Assembly (NCBI GenBank): GCA_002633005.1
Contig: NMRA01000733.1
Location: 133,338 to 156,515, forward strand
Source of the DNA: Phoronis australis
Lineage: Eukaryota > Phoronida > Phoronidae
DNA: 23,178 nt
Reading direction: 5' to 3'
Shown: piece by piece, positions 8,831-17,739 of the stretch
Layout: each line of letters opens with the position of its first letter
Position numbering within the stretch: position 1 is the stretch's first letter
Notes under the pieces: generated by a model
The model's database searches: none
What the model was told of the DNA's origin: nothing
The model's input: only the letters and a program-made list of their open reading frames with translations
Made by a program: the position numbers and the translations under genes

Positions 8831-11800
8831 GTGAGTTACATATGACACATGGATGCATTGTTTCAAGATGAATTACTTGGTAATCTTGTTGTTTCAGTGT
8901 CCAAGTGTTCTCGGCTGAAGAAGGCTCATCACCATCCCAATACACCATGCCTGTGGGTACACACCTGGGTAGTTCGAGACAAGCAAGTAAACCTAAGGAA
9001 AAGTGCAAGAGGAAACACCACAGTCTTGATGAAGAAGAATCTTTGGTTAGACAGCATAAGCACAAGAAAAGAAAGTCTTCTGAAGAATCTCACTGTACTT
9101 TCAGACAACTGGAGCAAAAGGATTGTCACCTAGAAGCAGACAAAGTGCCTCTATCTAGCGCTATTGAGTTGCTTTGTGGTCAGAGCGATGCATCTACTGG
9201 GAAAAAAAAGAAAAAACACACTCGTCCCGGAAAGGAAGAAAAAGTTGTTGAATCTGAAAGTAATGACATTAAGCTTGATGAGAAAGGAGTTAAGAATGGG
9301 GAAGAGTGCCAGAATGAATGCTTGATTGACAGCTCTCCTTTGCTGACTAACACAAGTAATGCTGTCTCTGAGATTGTGGTATCACATCCAAATGGAGCAT
9401 TAGAAGACTGTGTCATTGATTATGGTTTAATGAAGACTGACAAACCAAAACGAAGGCGCAATAGGCGTCGGAAACGTGCACAGTCTGTGGAAGTAGACTT
9501 GCAAACACCAAATGAAAGTATGACATTTCAACCAGCTCTGCCAACTAATGTGCGACCACTGAGAAATGTAAAGAAGCCGGAAGGTAAAAGAGTTGTGTTT
9601 GACTCAGATGAGGAGACTATTGAGGGTGTAGGTGGTGGAACTGAGCATTCAGTGGACATCAGCCTTGACCATGTTCCCACCTTTACAGGTGTGGGTAGTC
9701 AGCTGAATGAAGTGCAGGGTATCAAAGAAACAAAGAGACGACCCAAGCGAGGCTGCACTGTCTTTTATGAACAGCCCAAGATAGATCAACTGAATGCTGT
9801 ACAGACTAACAAGTCCATCATATTTCAAGTTAGGATCTTTTGTTTTCTTTGCTTCAAATTAAAGACCTTGTTTTTCTTTCCGTTAATTCAATCAACATCA
9901 CAATGGTGAGTGTTCAGAGACTGCTTGCCTATATCACTGTTGCCATTGAGCAGTTTACTTTGTAATATTTACAAAGTCTGAAGTGTAATGACGTTTGATT
10001 TCATTGATGAATCCATGTTGTGTACTACCACTTGGTCTTTATTCCAGAATATTAGAGTTGTATATAGTTCCTTAGTATGTAACTTTAAATGTGCATTTGA
10101 AATTATTATCCATGACACTGATATGTGTTCTGTTATAAAGATTATGGTCATTATTCTTTATGAATTGATTCTGCCAACATGTAAACTTGCAAGTCATCTA
10201 ACTTTAAGTCTTTCCTCCAAATGTGCTTAACGCATTTCCCACTGTTAACCAAATGTTATTATTTTAACCAGAATCTGAATGGAGACTGTGATGAGCTGCC
10301 AGATAATGAAGTTCAACAGCCTTGTAAAGACTACACAACTTTCCCACCACTGACTGGACCACCAAGAGTAGGTGATGTCATAGCCTTTAAGGTAATTTGT
10401 CATCAGCCTGGCTGGTCCATGACTATATGTCAACATTTTGTGTCACAATACCACCGTAAAATAACCCATTTAGTTATTCAATGCGGATTGAATAACATTT
10501 TGGCGAGAAACCATGGCCAGTTTCGAACCCGCTTCTCAAGAGTTCCGAGTCGTCAACATTACCACTGCACCACTCAATTACTGACGTCATCGAATGTGAA
10601 AATAGAATACTTAAATGAGCACGCGCAACAATTGCATGTTCTGACATTTATACGCTATGAAAAATAAGATACACAATTTCAGTAAAAACGACATCTTTAA
10701 TTCAGTAAAATTTATCTGTCATTTTCTCTCACTTGTAAATCATCGATCTCCAGTTTGAATGTAAGTAAGTGTCCTTTGACTTGGACATTATACAGGAGAA
10801 TAGGTTCATCATTGGTCTCTAGAGGCATTGTATATAAAATGTTCACTAACTTAGAGACTTGGTTGGTTGTTGGCAGACGTTTCGAGCTGGTCCGCCAGGT
10901 CTTTGTTGATGAATGAAGGATTTCCCGCCTTACGCTCGTTAAGAATGCTGGAGTACACGGGGGGTGGGTGGAGTCCTCTGTCTCGGTTCAAGAATGGGCG
11001 CTAACTGTTGATGTTTATGGCGTCTTTGAGCTTACGAGTATACCATGCTCCCGGAAAATGACATCGCCATCTTCACTGATCAACAGTATTGACAGCTGCA
11101 TTCAATTCACCATGGAGACAGAAACCAACAGAACCTTACCCCTTTTGGATCTATCCATACACATGGTCGATAATGGCTCCATCAAAATCAAGATCTACAG
11201 GAAACCAACACATAAGGACCAATACCTCCAGTTCTCTTCCAACCACCCCTTAAAACATAAACTTTCGGACGCCCGCACCCTCCTGGATAGAGCTGATCGT
11301 TACATCACTGACTATAGTGACTATGTGGAAGAGGTAGGCCATGTTGAAGATGCTTTGCGTGCTAATGGATACCAGGAATGGATGTTTACTGACCCCCCCT
11401 AGTCGTAAACCTACTGAAAAACTTGATGGTCCCTCCGTTGCCATCCCATACATAAGAAGAATATCTGAACACCTACAACACATCTACAGCACCCATGGAA
11501 TTTCCTGTTATATGAAACCTATCAACACCCTCCGTTCCCTACTCATCAGACCCAAAGACCCAACCCCGATGTATAAACAATGTGGGGTCATGTACCAGCT
11601 GGAATGTGACCAGGATCCCAACCACACCTACATTATAGAAACCAAGAGACCGTTCCTTACCGGATTCAAAGAACATCTGAAACTAGACAGACCAACAGCC
11701 GTGGGAGAACATATTTTGGTGACTGGGCACACCATCTCTCTTGCGTCATCCAGGATCCTAGCCAAGGAACAAAACTGGTATACTCGTAAGCTCAAAGAGG

Positions 11801-14800
11801 CCATAAACAGGAACAGTCAGCGCCCCCTCTTGAACCAAGACAGAGGACTCCACCTACCCCCCATGTACTCCAGCATTCTTAACGAGCGAAAGGCGGGAAA
11901 TCCCTCATTCATCAACAAAGACCTGGCGGACCAGGTCGAAACGTCTGCCAACAACCAACCACGTCTCTAAGTAAGTGAACATTTTATGTACATTGGACAT
12001 CATACTGAGTAACCAGTGGTAAACTACTTTAGCAGACGATATTTTTTAGTTGCCAAAAAATTATCTTACAGATTCACTTCATGTCTATTTTGTTTCAATT
12101 TTTATTTGGTTTTAAGTAAAAACATCATTTTAACAAGAATAAGTCAGCATTTCTTAAAAGATCATGACCTCTGACCCCAGGCCTCTGACATAGAAAATAC
12201 CCTCGGGCAATAATTCTCTAAAATCCACTTGCGCTCTAGATTACGAGGGATAACGACTTCACCATGTAATAATCTATCTTTATTCTGTAAAAGAATAAAG
12301 ATATGTTTGCTCTGTGCTACGATCATTCTTTTGCTGTAAAAATGTTCTTTCAATCATTTGTCTACTTTTGTAAAGCAGGAAATTCAATACTTTGAAAATG
12401 GTTCAAGCATTGCTTTTGCTAATTTTATAATGTGTAATTACATAACTAAGCACTTACCTCAACAGGTTCAAATCTATGAAAATTCAAGCCATTTTCTTTA
12501 AAATCAAATCTATCATTTTTCTCTAGAATAAAGTTAATACTTTAATGAAATTGAAATTCAATCATTGCAATATTCATGTTAACCATAATTCAATGTAAAT
12601 TCAACATCATAATTTCTGGTTCTGATGATCACAAACTTTAATTAACCCCAGTTTCATTACTATCAAAGACATAAATGTAGTATTGATTGTTTACAGGTTA
12701 TTGAATTATCAAGCATGTACACTCCTGAAGTATCTGAATACAGAGAGGCAAAAGTGATCCAGTACACTGATAATACAAAAATGGTGGATGTTGATATTTC
12801 AACCCCTCAACAAGGTAATTATCGAGACAAAACTATTTCAAAATAAAACATGGATTAGCAACTTTCAAGGTTCTGTTAGCTGTGAATATTTATTACAAGA
12901 CAGACGTCCAATGTTTGCTACAGTGCTTTGGGCACAAATAGGTGTTGCCAAGTTGCATTATCCATGTTTTTAGTCACAATTTCAAGTTGTTTTTGAACAT
13001 TTTAAAGTGTAATTACGTTAAATATTTCAAATGTTGGTTTTGCACACGCTACATCAATATTACATGCATCATTTACACTGTAACTTGTTCTACAACTAAC
13101 TGTTATTTGTGACTTTTCTCTTTGGTGAAAGTTAAACAAAGATTGTAAAACTTCTATAACTGCTCATTGGTTTAACATGTTGTCTTTCTATCTCCAGACT
13201 ATTTCATTGGTTTAATGTCGTCTTTCTCTATCCAGACTATTTCATTGGTTTAATATGTTGTCTTTCTATATCCCGACTATTTCATTGGTTTAATGTCGTC
13301 TTTCTCTATCCAGACTATTTCATTGGTTTAATGTCGTCTTTCTCTATCCAGACTATTTCATTGGTTTAATATGTTGTCTTTCTATCTCCAGACTATTTCA
13401 TTGGTTTAATGTCGTCTTTCTCTATCCAGACTATTTCATTGGTTTAACATGTTGTCTTTCTATCTCCAGACTATTTCATTGGTTTAATGTCGTCTTTCTC
13501 TATCCCGACTATTTCATTGGTTTAATATGTTGTCTTTCTATATCCTGACTATTTCATTGGTTTAATATGTTGTCTTTCTCTATCCCGACTATTTCATTGG
13601 TTTAATATGTTGTCTTTCTATATCCTGACTATTTCATTGGTTTAACATGTTGTCTTTCTATCTCCAGACTATTTCATTTTGCTTTACAACAATAAATTGT
13701 CATTGCAGTTAAATATCCTGTTGGAAAGTTTGACCTGGTCTTGGAAGATGGTGCTGAAATATTAACCAATGTAGACCAATCACAATCTACAATGGTAAGT
13801 TGAAACAAAGCTCGACTTCTAGGCAATGAAATTCATTACAATTTGATACTTTTCTGGGGTGGCTACTAAAAAGATCATGCTTCTGTTAAATTCACTTTCT
13901 TGTCTGTTTTTGAGTTCCTCATTCACTGGAGGACTGTATAGCACAGGATTGGGCTGTAAACTGGCACTCACCAGGCTGAGACTCAAACACTGTAGTTACC
14001 CTTAGTAGCAGACTAAGAGCATTGGACTAAATGTCTTTTGGGGTGCAAACTTACTCAGGGCTGTTCCAGCAAAATCTGTATAGGAGGGGGGGGNGGGGGG
14101 GGGGGGGACTGCAGTAGAAATAAGAATTCATGGTTGGTGATCTTCAGAAAAAGCTCAAATTATGGGTGGTCAGTCTTGTAAGAAGTAAAGCATTAAAATT
14201 GGGTGGTATTTTTTGACTAAATCAAAACTCATTACAAATTCACTCGGCAAATACCCAAACCTATTCCAGAACAACAAACAAGTCCATGTTGCCGGTGCAC
14301 AAAGTGCAATATGTACACTAAGCCATTAATCAAGTCATGGGCAACTTGATTACAAGTACATGTTCAACTGCAGTCGTATTTGAATGAAAATGTCTGCAAC
14401 ACTAAACTGGTGTTAACACATAAGAAAATTGATGATTTCTAAATAAAAAGTATGGGGAGTAAGATAGACTAGTTCCAATATTCACTTGAAAAAGCAGTAT
14501 AAAACAGTTCGTGGAGGTAGTTTGAGATTCATAGATCCTTGAAATTGAAAAAATCTTTATTGAAATTACAGACACATGGTGAACAGATACCTAGTGGCTG
14601 CCAAAAGTATTGCTCACAGGTGTCTCTGTAAGCAAGTTTCTGATAACTGATGAGTTGTGATCTCACATGGAATTTTTCTGCACGCACAAAAACTGTGGCC
14701 GGTCCGTCTGTCATTATCCTTTCTTGTCTATCAATTATCTCAAGAATCGCTTGGTGGATCATGATAAAATTCGGTATAAAGGTACTTGGCAAGGATGTGC

Positions 14801-15634
14801 CTGCACCAGTCGATTTCTGGGCGGGTTTGGAAACCTTGGTACCCCATGTTGGCCGCTTTAGTTTTCGACAAGCCATTCCTTGTATGTTGATTATCTCAAA
14901 AACTGCTTCACTGATCACTGACAGTGAAAGTCAAAATAGAAGTATATCGCAAAAATGTGCTGGCACCAGTCAGTTTTTGGACGCTGGATTCAACTACTGA
15001 GGCATCCCGTTAGCTTTTGACAAGACATGTTGATTATCTTAAAGTGATAGATACAACTGGAAATTTGGCACAAAAATATATGGCAGGGATGGATGCATTG
15101 ACAGAAGTCATTTTCATTTTGATTCGACCACCCTCTTGGTTACTTTAGTTTTTGGCAATATTGGACACGACAGCTAGTTCTTGTCTGTCAAACATCTTCT
15201 TAACAGGTCATCCTGGAGGTAATTTGTTTGCAAGTGTTGGATTGTATATTTTAACCTATTAATTAAAAAATTATGGGTCATGGGTTGGAGAAATAATTGA
15301 AAAATATGGGCAGTGGGTACGAAATAAAAGTGCCTTCCCCCTCCCATACAGATTTTGCTGGAACAGCCCTCACTAGGCCCAGACTCAAACGTTATATTTA
15401 CTAGCAGACTATGAGCATCGGGCTAAATGTCTTTTAGGCTGCTCTGGTAAAACTGCATCTCATAATCAATAAAAACATCTCAACAAGCAGACCCAAATCA
15501 TGGAACAATGTACATGTAACCTTTGCTAAAAAGCATCTTGTCGCTTCTGCTAAGTTCATTACAAATTTTACTTATTCCATTTCTAGGCTTCTTATCACTG
15601 GCCATCTCTACTGGAACCACGTCTGATCAGTTGA
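8795..15634 (+). CDS. COIL: Coilin, Cajal-body scaffold protein (5'-partial, six exons)
   Basis: Coilin organises nuclear Cajal bodies, where snRNPs mature. The exons I join are 8795-8830, 8898-9828, 10272-10391, 12697-12814, 13709-13794 and 15587-15634, all with GT-AG borders; phases agree at each junction and give 445 residues plus stop. The strongest evidence is the C-terminal tudor-like domain: a motif KDYTTFPPLTGPPRVGD, then IAFK/VIELSSMYTPEVSEYREAKV, then KYPVGKFDLVLEDGAE, and a last exon ending WPSLLEPRLIS. These align in order with the C-terminal domain of vertebrate coilin (KDYSLLPLL..., GEKIAFKLLELTS, GKFDLVY, IDPRLII). The middle is low-complexity, with alternating basic and acidic clusters, as in the family. 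No RG box is evident. Human coilin has 576 residues; about the first 90-100, the self-association domain, are missing here. I found no candidate exon for them in 1-8794, so they probably lie left of the window. Confidence 0.92.
8898..9828 (+). CDS. COIL: COIL large central exon (basic/acidic low-complexity region)
   Basis: A 931-nt exon begins after TTGTTTCAG and ends at TTTCAA/GTTAGG, a weak but phase-0 donor. It encodes most of the disordered middle of coilin. Basic clusters resembling nuclear localisation signals include KHKKRKSS, GKKKKKHTRPGK and KPKRRRNRRRKRAQ; they alternate with acidic and serine-rich stretches such as FDSDEETIEG. The last codons, NKSIIFQ, match the family segment just before the C-terminal domain (human NSSTIIQN), which supports ending the exon at 9828. 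The frame stays open to 9909 into the intron by chance. Confidence 0.9.
10272..10391 (+). CDS. COIL: COIL exon: start of tudor-like domain
   Basis: A 120-nt, phase 0-0 exon lies between TTTTAACCAG and TTTAAG/GTAATT. It opens with an acidic linker (NLNGDCDELPDNE), followed by KDYTTFPPLTGPPRVGD and IAFK, the hallmark entry into the coilin C-terminal domain. Confidence 0.93.
10508..10580 (-). mobile_element. tRNA-derived SINE-like remnant
   Basis: On the minus strand TGGTGCAGTGG (10572-10562) fits the pol III A box, and GGTTCGAAAC (10529-10520) fits the B box, at the spacing found in tRNAs. The acceptor-stem positions do not pair and position 33 is not U, so it is not a functional tRNA. It lies in a COIL intron; the 3' limit of the SINE body is unclear. 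Confidence 0.6.
10826..11995 (+). mobile_element. Truncated Penelope-like retroelement with 220-bp inverted ends
   Basis: The segment carries the end of a Penelope-type polymerase reading frame plus its GIY-YIG-like region, bordered by two arms. The left arm (10826-11045) is an inverted copy of the element's own 3' end (11776-11995), with about 90% identity by eye over coding tail, stop and downstream sequence. Inverted end copies are a known arrangement in this class. It sits in the COIL intron between exons 10272-10391 and 12697-12814. Confidence 0.85.
11062..11970 (+). pseudogene. Penelope-like polymerase fragment (RT end + GIY-YIG), frameshifted
   Basis: The first frame (to the stop at 11400-11402) contains INSIDSCIQFTMETETNR, PLLDLSIHMVDNGSIK and IYRKPTHKDQYLQFSSNHP, the conserved end of the reverse transcriptase (YRKPTxxDxYLxxxSxHP). 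The second frame, from about 11403, continues with an RRISEHL helix and GVMYQLEC...HTYIIETKRPFLTGFKEH, a degenerate GIY-YIG endonuclease, and ends at TAA 11968-11970. The frames meet at a run of seven Cs (11393-11399), so one indel separates them. The YVDD-bearing RT core is missing. Confidence 0.85.
12697..12814 (+). CDS. COIL: COIL exon: tudor-like domain core
   Basis: A 118-nt exon follows TTTACAG and ends CAAG/GTAATT. It encodes VIELSSMYTPEVSEYREAKV, then VIQYTDNTKMVDVDIS. This aligns with LLELTSSYSPDVSDYKEGRI and the following beta-strand region of human coilin. It starts in phase 0 and ends with one base of a Val codon. A 2.3-kb intron containing the SINE-like sequence and the Penelope-like element precedes it. 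Confidence 0.95.
13165..13677. repeat. Minisatellite, 13 units of 38/40 bp
   Basis: CATTGGTTTAA begins units at 13165, 13205, 13243, 13283, 13321, 13359, 13399, 13437, 13477, 13515, 13555, 13595 and 13635. Two length types alternate irregularly: 40 bp with ATGTTGTC and 38 bp with GTCGTC. Every unit carries a pyrimidine tract, TCTTTCTMTMTCC, followed by AG, CG or TG. The array ends 31 bp before the COIL exon at 13709. Confidence 0.92.
13709..13794 (+). CDS. COIL: COIL exon: GKFDLV segment
   Basis: An 86-nt exon lies between CATTGCAG and ACAATG/GTAAGT. It encodes VKYPVGKFDLVLEDGAEIL, matching the GKFDLVYHNENGAE strand of coilin, then a Gln/Ser-rich end. The preceding intron carries a minisatellite that stops 31 bp before this exon. 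Confidence 0.95.
13964..14036. repeat. Left copy of a ~70-bp direct duplication flanking TIR element I
   Basis: It reads CTCACCAGGCTGAGACTCAA, then TAGCAGACTAAGAGCATTGG and GCTAAATGTCTTTT-like sequence. A matching copy lies at about 15370-15435, directly after the element. Confidence 0.65.
14058..15369. mobile_element. TIR element I, 1.3 kb, GGGCTGTTCC ends, TSD TCA
   Basis: The left end GGGCTGTTCCAGCAAAATCT and the right end (reverse complement identical over this span) continue to GTAT and a G-rich run of about 35 bp in total. TCA flanks both sides (14055-14057, 15370-15372). The interior has three diverged ~150-bp units starting ATTATCT at 14734, 14890 and 15033, which produce overlapping ORFs on both strands but no recognisable transposase. 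The N at 14094 lies in the G run. Confidence 0.8.
15370..15435. repeat. Right copy of the ~70-bp duplication
   Basis: TCACTAGGCCCAGACTCAAA, then TAGCAGACTATGAGCATCGG, is collinear with 13964-14036. The element's TSD sits at the start of this copy. Confidence 0.65.
15587..15634 (+). CDS. COIL: COIL terminal exon and stop
   Basis: After CCATTTCTAG, 15 codons (ASYHWPSLLEPRLIS) are followed by TGA. This fits the conserved coilin tail (human VFWKELIDPRLII) and follows phase 0 from the previous exon. Human coilin has a further 12-15 residues after this motif that are absent here. Confidence 0.9.
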   Translation, partial: ASYHWPSLLEPRLIS

Positions 15635-16400
15635 AGCAGTAGACAACAACATCTGAAGTTATGTATCAAATGACGAGGTGCATCACTGTACAATACAACA
15701 TGGAATTTGGGAATTATGTATCAGCAAAGTGATCAATGGCCATCATCAAATTATTGTTTACGTCAAGAAGCTGTTAGTCCCAAGTCATTTTGGAGACCTC
15801 TTCGTGCAGACTAAAAAACAAAACAATATTCATCTGCATAGATTTCAGCCAAGGTATCTTTTTTGAAGTCACAAGCAAGGTTTGAAATGCCACGATGGAT
15901 TTTCTTGAAAATGTAACTGAAAAATACCACACCACCGACTTGATTTTCAAAAACGTACAAGAGTCAAATTTTGCTTTTTAGCCTTATCATCAAATATTTT
16001 TCAACTAATATTTGCCTGGCTATTTGAGATGTGCCCATTTCAAGACTTTAAATGTGGATTAATTTTATGGGTGAGCAATGCCGAAAATTAATTTTTCAAG
16101 TTTTATGAACAGGCCGTGCAGAAGTAAGCTTCCAGCAAAATAGTGAGCATCCCAAACTGTGTTCTCTATTTTGCAGTTACATTACATTATAGATTTTATG
16201 GCTACACCAAGCCCTAAAAATGTTTTGAGCCACCTTGCATATTCTGTGTTTGTAATAATTGTTTAATTGTGCTGTACATTTCATTTATCCTCCAAAATGG
16301 CATCTATGTTCAGACTGAAAATTTGACGTCACTTAAATATGTTGAGCTTCCTTGCTTTATAATTCCACATCAAAAGCAAACATTCCAAGTGCAACACATC

Positions 16401-16448
16401 TTTATTGTTCAGAGTTAAATCATACATTCATTGATTCACAACTTTATT
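16401..16448 (-). terminator. CENPM: Candidate CENPM poly(A) signals (two AATAAA on minus strand)
   Basis: TTTATT at 16401-16406 and 16443-16448 reads AATAAA on the minus strand. These are the first canonical signals I see downstream of the CENPM stop at 17608, implying a 3'UTR of about 1.2 kb that would include the 58-bp and 49-bp repeat arrays. Confidence 0.4.
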
Positions 16449-16491
16449 TGCCCCTTGGTTATAAAAATGGTGATATAATATAATAAAGTTC

Positions 16492-16497
16492 CATTTT
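16492..16497 (+). terminator. COIL: Candidate COIL poly(A) signal AATAAA
   Basis: This is the first canonical AATAAA I see on the + strand after the COIL stop at 15634, giving a 3'UTR of roughly 870 nt. Confidence 0.45.
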
Positions 16498-16778
16498 ATG
16501 ATATATTTGGTTTTCATATCACATGCATAAGCACAACGACGTCTCACTCTTGTCATTTCTGTCGCAATGATACAGAACTACTCATAGATGTAGTCACAAT
16601 ATTACATAACTACTCATGGACCTAGTCACAATAAGCCATACAATTGTAACAAATGTTTTCGAAACGCACTGATTATCTGCAACATACCGATTTTAACAAA
16701 AACTACAAATTGCTAAATACCAGTGTCCTGGGAAGAAATCTGACAAAACACAAAAATGGACACTAATGTTGTCCTCAT

Positions 16779-17130
16779 GCATCAAACTTGTGTTAGTCAT
16801 CTATTATAATAGTAAAGTAAACATGGTGCATCAAACTTGTGTTAGTCATCTATTATAATAGTAAAGTATACATGGTGCATCAAACTTGTGTTAGTCATCT
16901 ATTATAATAGTAAAGTATACATGGTGCATCAAACTTGTGTTAGTCATCTATTATAATAGTAAAGTATACATGGTGCATCAAACTTGTGTTAGTCATCTCC
17001 TATTATAATAGTAAAGTAAACATGGTGCATCAAACTTGTGTTAGTCATCTCCTATTATAATAGTAAAGTAAACATGGTGCATCAAACTTGTGTTAGTCAT
17101 CTCCTATTATAATAGTAAAGTAAACATGGT
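16779..17130. repeat. Seven-unit tandem array (4 x 49 bp + 3 x 52 bp)
   Basis: The unit starts GCATCAAACTTGTGTTAGTC and ends ACATGGT. Units 1-4 are 49 bp, and units 5-7 carry an extra 3 bases (CTC before CTATTATAATAG). Each has the 12-bp perfect palindrome CTATTATAATAG. Total 352 bp. It probably lies in the CENPM 3'UTR. Confidence 0.95.
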
Positions 17131-17377
17131 GCATCTGATGCAATATTTTTGCTGATATTACAATTCTGAAAATAGTTGTTAAAGAGGCCACTCTTCATTT
17201 ATGACAACTTTGAGCAGACTTGTGACAGGCAGTAGATTTTTATAACTTATTTACTATTACTAAGTTATAAGAGTACAGTGAGGACTCACTCTTGTGCTTA
17301 TATCAACCGCAACCCTATGTCGAAGTGACCACAATGCCAGGTGTAAGTCAGCTTACTCCAAGATCATTGCTTTCATG

Positions 17378-17655
17378 ACCAGTAGTGTCACTGTGTATGG
17401 TCCGTCAGTACACTGAATCAGTACTATCCCAATATCACATCAGTTTCTCTGGGTATGGTCTGTGTGTACACTGAACAAGTAATACACTAATATCACATTT
17501 GTTACACTGTGTACGGTCCCCGAGTACACCGAACAAGTAATATACTGATGTCACATCAGTTGCACTACATATGGTCCATGAGTACACTAAAGCAGTGGTA
17601 TGATACTTCACATCAGTTGCATTGTGTATGGTCTTTGAGTACACTGAAGAAGCAG
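17378..17655. repeat. 58-bp degenerate tandem repeat overlapping the CENPM stop
   Basis: TATGGTC-like landmarks occur at 17396, 17454, 17512, 17570 and 17627, and TCACAT (stop-codon context on minus) at 17435, 17493, 17551 and 17608. The period is 58, 58, 58, 57 bp. The highest-coordinate unit includes the last CENPM codons. Confidence 0.85.
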
Positions 17656-17739
17656 AGGTGATACCCCCGTCCTGAACCCAGCTGCAGTCTCTACCAAGTT
17701 CAAGATTTTCCTTGCCATGTTGAGACAACTTTCGTCAGT
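17608..17739 (-). CDS. CENPM: CENPM terminal exon and stop
   Basis: The 132-nt coding part of the last exon follows TTTATTTTCTAG. It encodes TDESCLNMARKILNLVETAA, then GFRTGVSPLLLQC and TQRPYTMQLM before TGA. This matches the human tail in spacing and hydrophobic pattern (FRATMAQRLVRVLQICAG...GVSALNLLSLL). The last ~40 nt coincide with one unit of a 58-bp tandem repeat that continues into the 3'UTR. Confidence 0.88.
   Translation of the reverse strand, partial: TDESCLNMARKILNLVETAAGFRTGVSPLLLQCTQRPYTMQLM

Larger units (their letters stand above)
15635..16778. other. Convergent intergenic region between COIL and CENPM
   Basis: The segment is AT-rich with no credible reading frame. It holds the 3'UTR of COIL and, if the minus-strand signals are used, the end of the CENPM 3'UTR. 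I see no other structure here. Confidence 0.5.

Noticed and set aside
8905-9909. A single 334-residue gene starting at GTG 8905
   Set aside because: It is the central COIL exon read through: the coding frame continues upstream through a phase-matched 36-nt exon, and the last 27 codons are intron.
10508-10580. Functional tRNA on the minus strand
   Set aside because: A and B boxes are present, but the acceptor stem does not pair and the anticodon loop lacks U33.
11062-11970. A domesticated host GIY-YIG protein
   Set aside because: The frame is broken at a C-run, the RT core is absent, and the motif residues are degenerate; a dead Penelope copy explains it.
14529-15000. Overlapping ~120-residue genes on both strands
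   Set aside because: Both lie in the internal ~150-bp repeats of TIR element I and show no domain.
17435-17728. A 97-residue protein gene on the minus strand
   Set aside because: It is an out-of-frame reading of the CENPM terminal exon and the 58-bp repeat; the +1 frame gives the CENPM tail instead.
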